Assembly (NCBI GenBank): GCA_038025085.1
Contig: CM076154.1
Location: 22,268,501-22,332,500 of the forward strand
DNA length: 64,000 nucleotides
Source of the DNA: Tetragonia tetragonoides
Taxonomy: Eukaryota > Streptophyta > Magnoliopsida > Caryophyllales > Aizoaceae
Direction of reading: 5' to 3'
Shown piece by piece: positions 1 through 11,743 of the stretch (position 1 is its first letter; each line of letters begins with the position of its first letter). A program made the position numbers and the translations under genes. The notes beneath the pieces are model-generated. The model made no database searches. It saw only the letters and a program-made list of their open reading frames with translations, and had not been told where the DNA came from.

Positions 1-784
1 GGAAGCAATAAGAGACGTTTACTAGGGTGATATCTACATTTTGACTACTAGAAAATAAACTATTAGGCAAGGAATTTAATTTGAGCCCTCAGGAGTTAGT
101 ACCTGAACTGTAGGCTATATTTGACAAATATTAAAGACAAGATCTCAAGTTTGGAAGAAAGAGGGGGAAGCTCGGTGTAAGTATTCTCGTGAATAGAATA
201 GAATTGTTTATGGAAGAAAGAGGGAGAAGCTCAGATTCATTACTACTGAGAATAGAGTGTGTCAACTTTAGACTGTGTGTTTTGAACTGAGGGAGGAGAG
301 TTGTATATATAGGCATGGGGAAGTAGGGCTGGACGGCTGAAAAGGATCTGAATATTGAATTGGGCTTGAAAAATGAGTCGGGCCAGAGGCTATGTCAGCG
401 CCACTAGCGGCCCTAGGTTTTATCCCAGGGACGCTGACGGCTGTCAGCTGCCCACTGGATGTCGTCATAAGTCTAATATTTTTTGGGAGGTATTTTAGTA
501 TTCCAAAAAATATGAAAAGACCGTTTTACCCTTGGACAGTGAAAGACAGTTCTACCCCTAAATCGCAACTTGGCGACCGAGAGTCGGAAAGGGGCATGAG
601 AGGTGTCGTTGGAAAGCTCTTGAACAGGGCTTTTGAACGGGATTAGAATATAAGAGTGTTTAGAGGAAAAATCTGAGACCTTATCTTAACTAGTAAAGCA
701 AAAATAGCATTCAAGTTTATAAATTACTCCTTTCATCATCGGGCTTTTGCGGAGAAATCTGAAGGCGCTTTTTTGGCATCTACA
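1..784 (-). mobile_element. Family-1 Tat-type LTR, cut by window start
   Basis: Read on the minus strand it begins TGTAGATGCC at 784 and has the same block order as the LTRs at 1427-2695 and 17013-18521: a GCCCGATGATGAAAGG block near the terminus, an AGCGGC-rich block (395-465), then a TATA box (302-314). It interrupts a family-3 LTR that resumes at 785; ACAAT (785-789) is the candidate 5-bp target copy. The rest of the element lies left of the window. Confidence 0.75.
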
Positions 785-1426
785 ACAATGATGAAAGGAT
801 TGAATTTTGCTCGAACTAGGGTTGCGAGAATAATTTCTCTGATTATTAGCCTAGTTCATTTGAGTTAACCAGTGAAAGCCTTTTGTACAGCTGATCCAAA
901 CCAGTTGGACTCAATTCAATTGGAGTCCAAAGCTGAGAGATAGGCCTCTTTGTACCTAAGCTATAGGTCCAAGCGGCCACGCTTAGGCTCAAGCGGTGTT
1001 CTCTAGGACAAGCGGGTATGACGCTAGGCCAAGCAGCTAAGCCGCTTGCCAAGCGGCTTGACCGCTTGTCCTGCCAGCTTGGCCCCTTGGCCTAGCTGTA
1101 TGGCCGCTTGGACCTTTTCTCGCGGACGGCGAATTCGAGGCCCATCTTGATTTCTGTGTCAAACCCTGACAGTTCCCCCTCTTCTATATAAACAAACCTT
1201 AGAGTTCAGTTGAAAATGTTGGGAGTTTTAGAGGTTGGACATTCTCTTTGAGAGGTTGGCAGTTTCTCTCTCAGTTTGGCCTTTAGGTTGGAAATTATCT
1301 CTCTCTCTCTCTCTCTCTCTCATATAAAACCAGAAATTCTGATTCAACTCCTTCTTTAAGGTTAGCCATAGAACCACAAAACAAACCTTCACACTTCATC
1401 AAGAGCATGAATTCAAGCATTGTAAC
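785..1426 (+). mobile_element. Family-3 LTR fragment
   Basis: This segment aligns in opposite orientation with the LTR near 32057-33552, for example around CAGTTGGACTC and AGCCTTTTGTACAG. It holds a dense AGCGGC/GCCGCT block (970-1130), a TATA box CTATATAAAC (1184-1193) and a (CT)n run (1299-1321). Both ends are lost to younger insertions: the LTR ending at 784 and the LTR starting at 1427. The bases before 1427 (GTAAC) are the candidate target duplication of element A. Confidence 0.65.
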
Positions 1427-2695
1427 TGTAGACGCCAAAAAAAGCGTCTTCAGATTTCACCGCAAAAGCCCGATGATGAAAGGAGTAATTTTTAAGCTTG
1501 AACAGTTTTTTGGGTTTAATAGTTAAGATAAGGTCTTAGGTTTCTCCTCCAAACACTCTTTCATTCTATTCCATTTAGAAGCCCCATTCAAGAGCTTTCC
1601 AACGACACGTCTCATGCCTCTTCCGACTCCCGGTCTCCAAGTTGCGATTTAAGGGTAAAACCGTCTTTTACCGTTCAGGGGTAAAACGGTCTTTTCATAT
1701 TTTTCGGAATACTTAAAATCCTCCGGAAAATGAAAATAGGCTGGATGACGTCATTATGACGTCATCCAACTGGCTGTTGACAGCCGTCAGCGGCGCTGGC
1801 CAGGGCCGCTAGTGGCGCTGACTCTCCCTTCGGGCCCGACTCATTTTTTAAGCCCGTCTCGTTTTCTGCTCAATTTTCGACCGTACAACCCTACTTCCCT
1901 CGCCTATATAAACAACCCTCAATTCAAAACACACAACCTACAGTTGGCAACCTCTATTCTCAGTTGGGTACTCCTGAGCTTCTCCCTCTTTCTTCTAAAA
2001 ACTTGAGATCTATTTTCACTATTCTTGTCAGATATAGCCTACAGTTGAGGTACAAATTCCTGAGGGCGCAAATTAAATTGCTTGCTTAATTGTTTATTTT
2101 CTAGTAGTCCTAATGTAGATATCATGCTAGAATAACGTTTTATTGCTTCCTAAATATTGTCTGTATAGTCGTTGTGCTGCTCAACTTGTCAATCAAATGC
2201 ATGTCTAAATAAGGGTTAAAAATAAATGTTCTGATGCTTGTGGTGAACCAATTAATAGTCTATGTCTAGGTTGTTAATCCGGTTTTGCATGGGAATTATG
2301 TCTTTAAATTATTAAGCAAACTTGAGTTAGTAGAAGCCGTCATAATACAGGCGAGTTGGGTGCCTAACACCTTCCTACCTCGTGCCTTTGCCCCCGAACC
2401 TTTTATTCTTGGGTACTTATATGTTTTATATAAGAGGGAATCTTTCTAAAAACATGATTAGTTCACTTTTCGCGCTATTGGGTTGTCCCTTCAGACTGTC
2501 CCTTCAGTTTGTCCCTTTGATAAAACGTTGATAACAGATTTGTGACCTCTTTCAGGGTTTTTATTTAATTCAACTCTCTTCAAAAGCTTTTTTAACTCGA
2601 TGATCCCTTGAACTTATCTAGGCCCCCAACTGACAAATTTTCTATAAGGACGCACTCCGTGGAAACAAGGTTGGTGAAAATCCTGGGTCCTTAGA
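1427..2695 (+). mobile_element. 5' LTR of Tat-type element A (family 1)
   Basis: It starts TGTAGACGCC and ends GGTCCTTAGA, where sister LTRs end GGTCCTTACA. A primer-binding site follows at once. A hairpin AGACGC/GCGTCT lies at the terminus, an AGCGGC/GCCGCT block at 1777-1826 and a TATA box CCTATATAAAC at 1902-1912. No 3' LTR with the same flank (GTAAC) is visible. The plus-strand LTR at 24487 is too diverged and has a different flank to be paired with confidence. Confidence 0.8.
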
Positions 2696-2696
2696 G

Positions 2697-2714
2697 TGGC
2701 GACTCAACTGGGGA
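2697..2714 (+). other. Primer-binding site of element A
   Basis: TGGCGACTCAACTGGGGA begins one base after the LTR. Elements B, C and F have related sequences in the same place. From recollection this PBS type in Tat/Ogre elements matches the 3' end of a tRNA-Arg; matching it to a tRNA set would confirm. Confidence 0.75.
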
Positions 2715-3125
2715 GTTATTTAAGAGGGTGAGACTTGAAAGTCAAGTTTGCTTAATTGTTTAAATAACATGTTCCATGTTATTTTGCATAACTTGCATCC
2801 TTTGCATGTGCTTTTGCACAACCTCTTGACCCTTATCGACCCTCGAGGAAGTTTGTGTCGGAACTCGTAGACAACCCGTATATCTAAAGGAATATACAGT
2901 TGTCCTTTCGTGCAAATCGACGCTTTCTCACCCATGACTCATCAATCATTTGTTGATGAAAAGAACTACAATCGATGTGTCCACCATCCGCCGAACAGAA
3001 GTTGTAATTTGTCATGGTAACCTCACAGGAGCCAAAAGCCTTAACCCACATTTATGCATCCGCTTGCTTGTTGTGTATGTTTCATGTGTCGTTGTAATGA
3101 CCGTCTGATCACATGTTTGCCTGTA
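2715..3125 (+). other. Untranslated leader of element A, 5' part
   Basis: No coding sequence is seen. The first 45 bases match the start of the leader of element B (minus, ending near 16993). The leader is split by LINE-1, whose target duplication AAACTGC(A/G)TTGTTATT is at 3126-3141 and 7834-7849, and resumes at 7850. Confidence 0.6.
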
Positions 3126-3330
3126 AAACTGCATTGTTATTAATATTTATTTTTTTGGTAGAATGTGAGCGTATATTCATTACCAAAATGATAATAGAGT
3201 TCGTACATCATAATACTAGAAGCTATCCAAGGGAGCTATAACAAGCGCTACCCTTTGCTTCTATCTCCTATCAAATGAAAAACATATGAAAATTGTAACC
3301 AAACATCCCTATATCAGTATATCTGTATTC

Positions 3331-6300
3331 CTATGTTTTAAAAACAGGCGCAATGCCCATTGTGGCACACCACGCTCTGTTCTTTGATGTATCCTTCATG
3401 CTTTCAATTTTGCTCATCTGCACACGAAGCTCAAATTTAACTCGAGCAACAATAGGCTCCAATACTGGCTTCTCATTTCTGAAAATGATATGATTCCTGA
3501 CCCTCCAAATATGATAGAAACAAGCAGTGGTTGCAGCTTTACACAAAGATCTGCGCGCTGACAAACCACGAACATACTTCAGACCCCATGCAGGCATATC
3601 TCCCCAAGTAACAGGTGGTGACGGGAACTGCATAAACTGACCAATATCACGCCATAGCTGCTGAGAAAAAACAGGAGAGGAAGAGATGCTCATGGGACTC
3701 ATCTGCAGCTTCACATAATACACATTTAGGATCAACTACAGCCCCCCTTGATATTAATCTGTCCTTAGTGAGGAGTTTCTTCTGCATCAAAATCCAGGTT
3801 ATGAAAGAATGTTTAGGGTAACAGTTCCTTCCCCATATGAACTTGCCCAAGCTTGTTCAGGAAAGATCTGTTGCAGAGCTTTGTAAGCAGCTTTAAAGGA
3901 GAAAGGAGGAGGACCTGCAATCCAAGTAATTTCCCCATTCTGTAAATCAACACAATGCAATGCTGCATCCCTTAATTTGAGAAGCTTCCTAAAGCACCAG
4001 GAATGTGCAGTGGACATTTGAGCTTCCCAAAAATCCATGAATCTGCCTTATTTGCAATACACCAGATCAACTTAAGAATAAGAGCTGTGTTAACAGCATA
4101 CAAGACCTTAAAACCAAGCCGACCACTAACTTTTAGCTAGCAAATATCATTCCATGAAACCAAGCCCTGTTTATACTTCTCACCCCCACTCCAGAGAAAG
4201 TTCCTACAGAGCGACTCCACTTGCTTAATAACCTTATTAGGCAGAACAAAGATGGAACCCTAGAAGTTATGCAAGCTAAATAACACAGTACTAATAAGTT
4301 GAGCCCTGGCTGCATAAGAGAGGAATTTGCTAGCCCATGCTCTGATTTTGTTAGTTACTCTATCTACGAAACACACACAGTCAGCAGCTGTAAGGGATCT
4401 GGAAGTAAGAGGAACACCAAGGTACCTAACAGGCAACTGACCAACATCCATCTACAACATCTCCTGTATTTGGTTCCTAACCTGACCAGAAACCCCTCCA
4501 AAAAACACCTGGCACTTCCACAAATTAGCCACAAGGCCAGATGCATCTGAGAAATCCTTTAAAGCTGTAAGGAGACATGATGCAGATTTACTAGTCCCTT
4601 TGCAGAACAGAAACCGATCATCAGCATAACTCAAATGAGTGATATTCATACTGCCACATCTAGGATGATGTCTAAACTCCCTCTCATTTTTCAACATAGA
4701 CAATCTTCTGGATAATATCTCCATAACCAATACAAAGAGATAAGGGGAAATGGGATCACCCTGTCTCAAACCCCTCCTCCCCTCAAAGAAGCAAGACAAC
4801 TCACCATTAATCACCAATTAATATTTTAGAGCTTTCACACACAACTTAATCCATTTTATGAAACAAACAGGAAAACCAAGTTTCTCAAGGGAATATAATA
4901 AGAAATGCCAATTAATAGAATCATAGGCCTTCTGTAGATCAATCTTGATTGCCATCCTTGAGCTGACCTGTATCCTATGATAATGACCTACCAGTTCCTG
5001 AGCCAAGAGTATATTATGAACTATACTTCTCCCTTTCACAAAAGTAGACAGATAGCTGTTGCATTAATCTGGGATAACATCTTACCTTATAGAAAAAATC
5101 ACGCACAGCAGCTGTAACATCTGAACCAACAATGGACCAAGATTTCTTGAAGAAACAAGAACTGAAGCCATCAGGACCCGGAGCTTTACTATCTTTGATT
5201 TTGAACATGGCATTTTTAATTTCCTCATCACTAACAGGAGCACACAGAAAAATACAACTTGTAACAGAGAGCATAGACATCATTAGGAAGAGTAGTGCCA
5301 GTGCTAGCAGATCCCAAAATATGTTCATAATAGGAAATTAATTCAGCTTTAACATCCTCCTGGGAACTCAGCTTCACACCATTAGTATCATACAGAGCAA
5401 TAATAGAATTAGACATCCTCCTTTGTTTGATACAAGCATGGAAATAAGCAGTGTTCTAATCACCACCCTTAAGCCACTGAATTCTAGCTTTTTGTTTCAA
5501 AAAAAGAGCCTCATAATGCAAAAGCTTTCTATACTCCTGAAAAAGCACACACTCTCGAGCAACAAGAACAGCATCACTAGTGTTATCATGTAAAAGTTTC
5601 TGCACCTCAATCAGATCACATTTCTTGTTTTGCAATCTGTTTGTCATACCACCAAAATGATCCTTGTGAAACTTCTTCAAACCAGGTTTGAAGCCTTTCA
5701 GATTATAGCAAACATTTTAGTACCCTGAATATACTGACTCCCAACATGCTCCACCATAGGTAGGAAACCATCATCTTTGGCCCAAAAATTACAGAACTTA
5801 AAGCTAAACTTCATTTCTGCAGGTTCAACAATATGTACAATAGCAGGGCAAATGATCAGAGATGCCATATGCCAAGAACTCCACAAAGCTAGCTAGGAAC
5901 TTTGTCATCCAGTCTCCATTTACCAAAACTCTATCCAATTTCTTATACATCCGGCTTCCTTCTATCATTCCAAGTGAAAAACTGACCAATAAACTTCAAA
6001 TCAAGAACAAGAATCACAGACACTAAGTCTTGTAGCTCAACAATATCATGCTGAGTAACATGCCTACCTTGCTGTTTCTCATCAGGATTCAGCAAACAGT
6101 TAAAATCCCCAGCCAAAAGCCAGGCACCAAGCAAGCCCTGACTAATACTGTTCAACTCAGACCACAATGACACCCTCTGTGCAACATGATTAAAAGCATA
6201 AATCACTGTAACCATGAACTTATCCCCACTACAAAGATTTTCAACAGCACAATGAATGAATTGAGAGTTAATACCAAGCACAACCACTGCAAACACCCTA

Positions 6301-6529
6301 GGGTCCCAACAAACCAGAATCCTACTCTTAATGTGGCTACTAGCATTATGTACACAAGATCAACCAGGGGCACAAAACTTGAACAACAAAATCCACATCA
6401 GCAGAAATAATTTTAAATTCAACAATACCCAAAAAAAGAGAGTTTATTCTGCAAAATTAAATTCTTAACCTCTTTTTGTTTATCAGGGAGGTTAAGTCCC
6501 CTGATATTCCAAACTCCTAGCTTACTCAT
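3331..6529 (-). pseudogene. LINE-1 ORF2: endonuclease and reverse transcriptase, broken
   Basis: In life this protein would nick target DNA and prime reverse transcription there. Reading starts at an ATG at 6529 followed closely by WNIRGL, the N-terminal motif of the AP-type endonuclease. The endonuclease continues in pieces to about 5700, with LLAGDFN near 6120. RT motifs follow: SKAPGPDGF (near 5180), KIDLQKAYDSINW (near 4935), GLRQGDPISPYLF (near 4750) and an intact catalytic YADD (near 4625). The end (3331-4038) resembles zf-RVT, with a WILMQ motif and a CVLCE...HLF cysteine cluster. Many stops and frameshifts split it into at least eight reading-frame pieces. No RNase H domain is seen. 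Confidence 0.85.
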
Positions 6530-6597
6530 CCCGAACCATTTTTCTGATGAGGTCCACCACCCGTACTACGGAGGGTCCTATCACTCCGTGGAGGCTT

Positions 6598-7678
6598 CTA
6601 CTTATGTTTATTTCTTGCAGAGGATTCATTCTGAGAGGAATGCCCTCCCAACTTCACAAACTTATTCTGTATAATAGGCCCCTGTAAATCACCATTAGGA
6701 GGAGTAACACTTCTATTGCCAGAGAGGACAGTAGTCCAGCCTGGTTCATTAATATGTGCAGCAACAACAGCAACCTGCTCAACAGGTGCTTCCATCTTAA
6801 CCACTGGTGCAGATACCTCAGGTGCTGGGGACTGAGTAGTTACAGGCATAGCTACTGGCACAGGCACAGGCCCAGCCACAGGTACAGGTACAGCAGGCTC
6901 AGGCACAGCCACAACAGCTCTAGAAACAACAGGCACAGGGTTCACAGGTCTCCAAACAGCAGGGAATTTGTTGCACCTATTGTCAGAGTGCCCAAAAACT
7001 TTGCATTTAGTACACCTCTGGGAAGCCACTCATACTCCACAGACTGCTCATACTTCTTGCCAGAAGGATAACACAACGTAAGGGGTTTTGGTAGCACAGC
7101 ATCCACCTTAATCTCCACACAAATACGAGCATACTCAAGCTTGGATTTAGCTGCTGTAATGCTATCAGTACACAAAGGAGACCCCAGGGCACTCCCAATT
7201 CTACTCAACCCAAGTGCTGTCCACAGATTATACTTCAAATGGTGCAATTTCACCCAAATAGGAACTCTAGTAACATCCATGGATTTCAAATCTGTATCAA
7301 TATCCCATGGTTTCAAGATTAATGGCCTATTATTGTAATACCAGTGCCCATGCTCAAAAATATTCATCATATACTCCTCCGTTGTGAAACGAAACAAAAA
7401 CAAACCAGTCCCAATTAAATGAACATCAACATCCCCACAATTCTTCCATTGAGATTTAACATACCCCGAATTGCTTGTTCATTAGGTTTAAGTTGTAAAA
7501 CATAACCAACTAAAGAGAATTTCCATTCTTCATAACCCTCATTCCAATCTGAATCCCCAAAACTAACGACAGATTTATCAATTTAAGAATTAGGGATGAA
7601 ATTCAGCTTCATACCTGCATCCTGATGCCTGTTTCGCCTCAAAGTATCCGCAAAAGAAATTGAACCCACTTCTGCCAT
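6598..7678 (-). pseudogene. LINE-1 ORF1: nucleic-acid-binding protein, broken
   Basis: The start is an ATG at 7678 giving MAEVGSISFADTLR. The middle (7000-7560) is the DUF4283-type domain usual in plant L1 ORF1, with WKFSLVGYV-like and IWVKLHHL stretches. The end has a CCHC knuckle CTKCKVFGHSDNRC (near 6975) and a Pro/Val/Ala-rich tail with PVPV and PVPVA repeats. A frameshift near 7025 separates domain and knuckle, and another break lies near 7400-7590. Such proteins coat LINE RNA; that role is family knowledge. Confidence 0.75.
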
Positions 7679-7849
7679 TTTAGCCAAAATCGAGCTCAAA
7701 AGAATCCCTTACAAGTATCGAAAATAGAACAAAAACAATCGAAAGAAAATTGAGAGGAGAAAGATGCAAACGAGAAGAAAAATGGTGGAGTAGAGAGCTA
7801 ACAATGGTGGCGGTTAGCGTTTACTTGCGTGGGAAACTGCGTTGTTATT

Positions 7850-8559
7850 GTGCTTGCACGAATGCATGAATTGCGTGGTTTTGTGCCAACATGTACTTAC
7901 GTGCTAAGAGTCTTTTCTTTTTCTTTTTAGCTAGTTCCTAGTGCCCAAAGATGGTGCGAGAATTCAAATTCAATGAACACTCATCATTTTCCCAATGATA
8001 TATTCTAAAAGTCATGAACAATTTCTAGGATCTTTTTAAGTTGTTTAAAAAAAGAGCCAGTCTTTCAATTTTCCCTCTCCCTTTTGTTATTTCTGTATTT
8101 TATTTTTCTTTTGATGTAATTCAGATTCGGTAAAAAACAACAACAAAAAAAGCAAAAAAAAAACGGAAGAAAAAAAATGCCGAAAAAAATCAAAAAAATC
8201 GAAAAAAAGGGACCCGAAATTTCTTTTTATCTTTCTTTTATCCCATTCTTCATTTTCTTTGAGTCTAAAAAAAAATAAAATTAGGATAGTCATCTTTTCT
8301 TATTTTTTGTATTTTCTTTCATTAACTTTATTTTCCTTCGATATTAGGGAACTTTTTGGGTATTTAGGCTTAAGGACTTTTCTTTTTCTTTTAGGAAAAT
8401 GTGTTTTCTATGTGTGGGTCAATTTTTCATTAGATGAGAGTCTCGTGGTCTGTTTTGGTTCTAAATGGTCATCTTTTCATTCAGATCATGCCAGGGTCCA
8501 TCAAGCGTTCCTGAACTGAAGATACATAGGAAGAATCTCCTCTCACGCCAGGGTCGGAA
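7850..8559 (+). other. Leader of element A, 3' part
   Basis: This is non-coding between the LINE and the first gag-like ATG. It contains a long A/T homopolymer-rich stretch (8080-8300) and ends with two CATGCCAGGGTC / CACGCCAGGGTC copies about 50 bp apart (8489 and 8545), just before the start codon at 8560. Confidence 0.5.
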
Positions 8560-9667
8560 ATGGGTCAGAATGCTAAGAAGGTCAAAACTCATTTTGTGAC
8601 AACTGCATATCCAGTCCACGAAACTTCAAAAGAGTCGATACTTGATACCCAAGATGAATCCCTTGATTTGGGTAAACAACTAGACCGTTCATTCCGGGAG
8701 GCCAAAATTCAAGTGGGCCTTGATCCTGACAAGACCCCTCGCCTCGTTGAGTACAGAAGTGCAGGCAAACAAACCCAAGCCATTGTTGAAGAACAAGATG
8801 ATATTGAGCACCTAACTCAATACATAGTTGTCTATCACTCAGAGATCAAAAGGTTACAAAAGACGGTCGCCGGACTAGAACGAAGAATTAAGGTCCTAGA
8901 AGATAACAAGCTTACCCTAAGTCAAGGACAGCCCCGTTGGCCTCAAGAACGCATCTTTCAACAAATGAGAGCGTATGGCTATATGCATCCGGTAGGACTA
9001 ACATATGAATTCATCCGGAAAATGGAAATCCAAGTGTTTACTGCGAATACTGTCGACCCTGCGGACATCACACCAATTACTGCAGAGATTTGAGGAGCAG
9101 AATCCAAACCTTCATTGATGAGGGAACAATGTGGCCCGCGCATCATTGGTTGTCAAGGGAAAGACCAAGCATCCCCATCCGTGAGTTCACACCTCTAGCA
9201 TTGCCAATTATGATGTCATGACTGCTCTACTTCACCGTGAGGATTTACAGTTCTTAGAAGGAGTTTGGGTAGAAGAGGAAGATCGTTACCTCTATTGCCA
9301 ATACCACAAAACTTTTGGCCATCTCACTAAGCAATGTTATCGTTTGAAGTACGACATCCAATCTGTTATCAACTCCGGGACAGTTTCTCCCCCAAAATCC
9401 CATATATTCAAGATCAAAACGCGAAGGTATGAACCGCAATTTGAAGTTAATGTGCTCGAAACAGATCAAGCGCCCTTTATACCACATTCGAATCCTCATG
9501 TAAATGGTTTCCTCAAAAAGCAAGGATACATACCTGGTATGGGTCTAGGAAGAAGTGGACAAGGTCCCACCATTTTCAAGTTCAAGCCGAAAAGAAACTC
9601 CTTCGGGCTTGGCTATGAGCCGACTGACAAGGAAATCCAAGACCAGGCCCTGAAGCAAAGGAAGTAG
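8560..9667 (+). pseudogene. Element A gag-like region: coiled coil, zinc knuckle, G-patch
   Basis: The first frame (8560-9093) starts MGQNAKKVK. It holds an acidic segment and a likely coiled coil around residues 80-125. A frameshift near 9090 leads into a CRDLRSRIQ stretch, then a second open frame (9218-9667). That frame has a CX2HX4HX4C knuckle (CQYHKTFGHLTKQC) and a G-patch-like segment (GYIPGMGLGRSGQG, then FGLGYEPTDKE). The capsid core normally found upstream, and an aspartic protease with a D-G-G-S-type active site, are both missing between knuckle and G-patch, so this looks like an internally deleted gag-pro. Gag packages the retroelement RNA. Assignment to Tat rests on knuckle type, G-patch and the downstream pol. 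Confidence 0.7.
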
Positions 9668-9718
9668 GTTAAAGGAAAATAAGTTATCCCGCCGTATAGT
9701 CGCACTCTAAATGGCCAG

Positions 9719-11720
9719 TTGATCACAAAAGGAGACTATTGTCCGTACTACGGCTTCCCTAAGCCGTACTATGACGAAGAAACCAAGATCACACACCCGA
9801 GTTTTGAAATATTCCGAGACTGTAATCAATTGGTTGAGGAGGCACAACACCTCCTAGGGTCGACAAGTCCAGATTGGACCAAGGCACCGGGTAACCAGTT
9901 ACTGTTTTTTATTTGGTCGAGAAACCAGGATGACCGAAACTCCTGAAATAGAGAAGAAGTGATGGCTCTCAATGATCGCAACTTCAGCCCTGCAAAGCTA
10001 ATATATACTACTGAGGACATTACAAGGGGATGGCGCAAAGAAGTAAGCTGGACCGACCCGAACGGACGAAAGGTCACAATATCCACTGGAGAGGGACCAA
10101 TGATGGAAGAATCTGATTTCGAGTCTCAGTCAGAGTCAGTGTCTAGCGTAGGTCCTAGGTATGAGTCGGGATCGGGAAGTGTCCCCTCTACGTTTTCTAA
10201 GTCTAGTATCAATGTGAAGGAAGGGTTAGACCCCTTTCTTGTTGTTCTCGATTTTAATGTCAATAAAATGAAAAATCTTTCTACTGATTCGCTGCCTTGT
10301 TTAGTTGTTCATAAACCCGATGATGAAAAAGAGTTGCCCAAAGAGATGGTAAAAGCAGTAAATAATCATGAACAAAAGACCTCTATTGTGGAGGAAACAG
10401 AATTAATCAATTTATGCAATGAAAGTGGACCTTGAGAAGTAAGAATTGGATTATCCCTGACTGCACAGGAACGTGAGTAATTTGTTGAAATCTTGAAGCA
10501 ATACACAGATGTCTTTGCCTGGTCGTATAAAGACATGCCAGGAATTGAAAGGAGCATAGCCGAGCACAAAATCCCTTTATACCCAGATGCTAAACCGGTT
10601 ATGCAGAAACTACGACGCCTCAACCAGAGTGGGCCTTGAAAATAAAGGAGGAAGTACAGAAACATCTTGTCGCTGGGTTTATTGTGGTATCCGATTACCC
10701 TGAATGGATCGCCAATGTGGTTCCAGTGCCAAAGAAAGACGGTCGGGTCCGAATGTGTGTCGATTTCAGAGATCTCAACAAAGCTAGCCCAAAAGATGAT
10801 TTTCCATTGCCTCACATTGATCTCCTAATAGATAATACAGCTGAATACGCCCAATTGTCATTTATGGACGGCTACCCGGGGTATAATCAGGTTCAGATGG
10901 CCGAAGAAGACATGAGCAAGACAACGTTCATAACTCCATGGGGAACTTATTGCTACAAACTCATGCCATTTGGATTAAAGAATGCAGGCGCAACCTACCA
11001 AAGGAAAACCTTACTACATGATATGATGCACAAAGAAGCTGAGGTCTATGTGTATGACAAGATTGTAAAATCAAGGCATCGAGACGGTCATGTTCAAGCA
11101 CTTCACAAGTTCTTTGAAAGACTCCGTAAATACAACTTCCGATTAAGCCCTCAAAAGTGTGCATTCGGGGTCACATCGAGAAAGTTGTTAGGTTATGTAG
11201 TCAGTCAAAGAGGAATTGAAACTGATCCATCAAAGATCAAAGCAATAGTTGAGATGCCACCGCCCAAGAATGAAACGGAAATTAGGGGGTTTCTCGGCCG
11301 ACTCCAATACATAAGTCGGTTTATATCAAAAGTTCACTATAACATGTGAGCCCATATTTAAGAAGTTGAAGAAAGGGGTCAAGATTGAATGGGATGACCA
11401 GTGTCAAGAAGCGTTCGACAAGATTAAGGATTATCTAGCCAACCCACCAATTCTTGCTCCTCCCAAGCAAGGGCTGCCTTTGATCCTTTATTTGACAGTG
11501 ACCGACACCGCCATGGGTGCTATTATAGCCCAGAATACAGAAGATCAGGAGCGAGCTATATATTACTTAAGCAAAACTTCATCGACTACGAAACCAGGTA
11601 CTCAAGCCTTGAGAAGACCTGCTTAGCACTAGTTTGGGCCACCAAGAAACTCAGACACTACATGCTCAACCACCCCATACTAGTAAGGTCAAGGATGAAC
11701 CCCCTCAAATACATCTTCGA
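9719..11720 (+). pseudogene. Element A pol: pre-RT spacer, reverse transcriptase, RNase H
   Basis: The spacer carries CPYYGFPKPYY, also found in element C, and an FAWSYKDMPG-like stretch near 10520. RT motifs are in order: RMCVDFRDLNKASPKDDFP (near 10750), FMDGYPGYNQ (near 10865), PFGLKNAGATYQ (near 10970) and the catalytic site. That site reads VYVYDKIV at 11046-11069 where Tat elements have VYVDD, so one catalytic Asp is replaced by Tyr. RNase H follows (11366-11720: WDDQCQEAFDKIK, LILYLTVTDTAMGA) across a stop at 11347-11349 and a frameshift near 11620. The protein would copy element RNA into DNA in virus-like particles. This copy cannot. Confidence 0.85.
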
Positions 11721-11743
11721 GAAGCCAGTCTTAAGCGGAAGGA

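Larger units (their letters stand above)
3142..7833 (-). mobile_element. L1-type LINE-1, full-length-like, inserted in the leader of element A
   Basis: It is flanked by a 16-bp duplication with one mismatch (3126-3141 and 7834-7849). On the minus strand it runs 5'UTR, ORF1 (DUF4283-like plus zinc knuckle), ORF2 (endonuclease, RT, zf-RVT-like C-terminus) and a short A-rich tail (CCAAAAAAATAAATATT). Length is about 4.7 kb. Both ORFs carry frameshifts and stops, so the copy is inactive. Confidence 0.88.
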
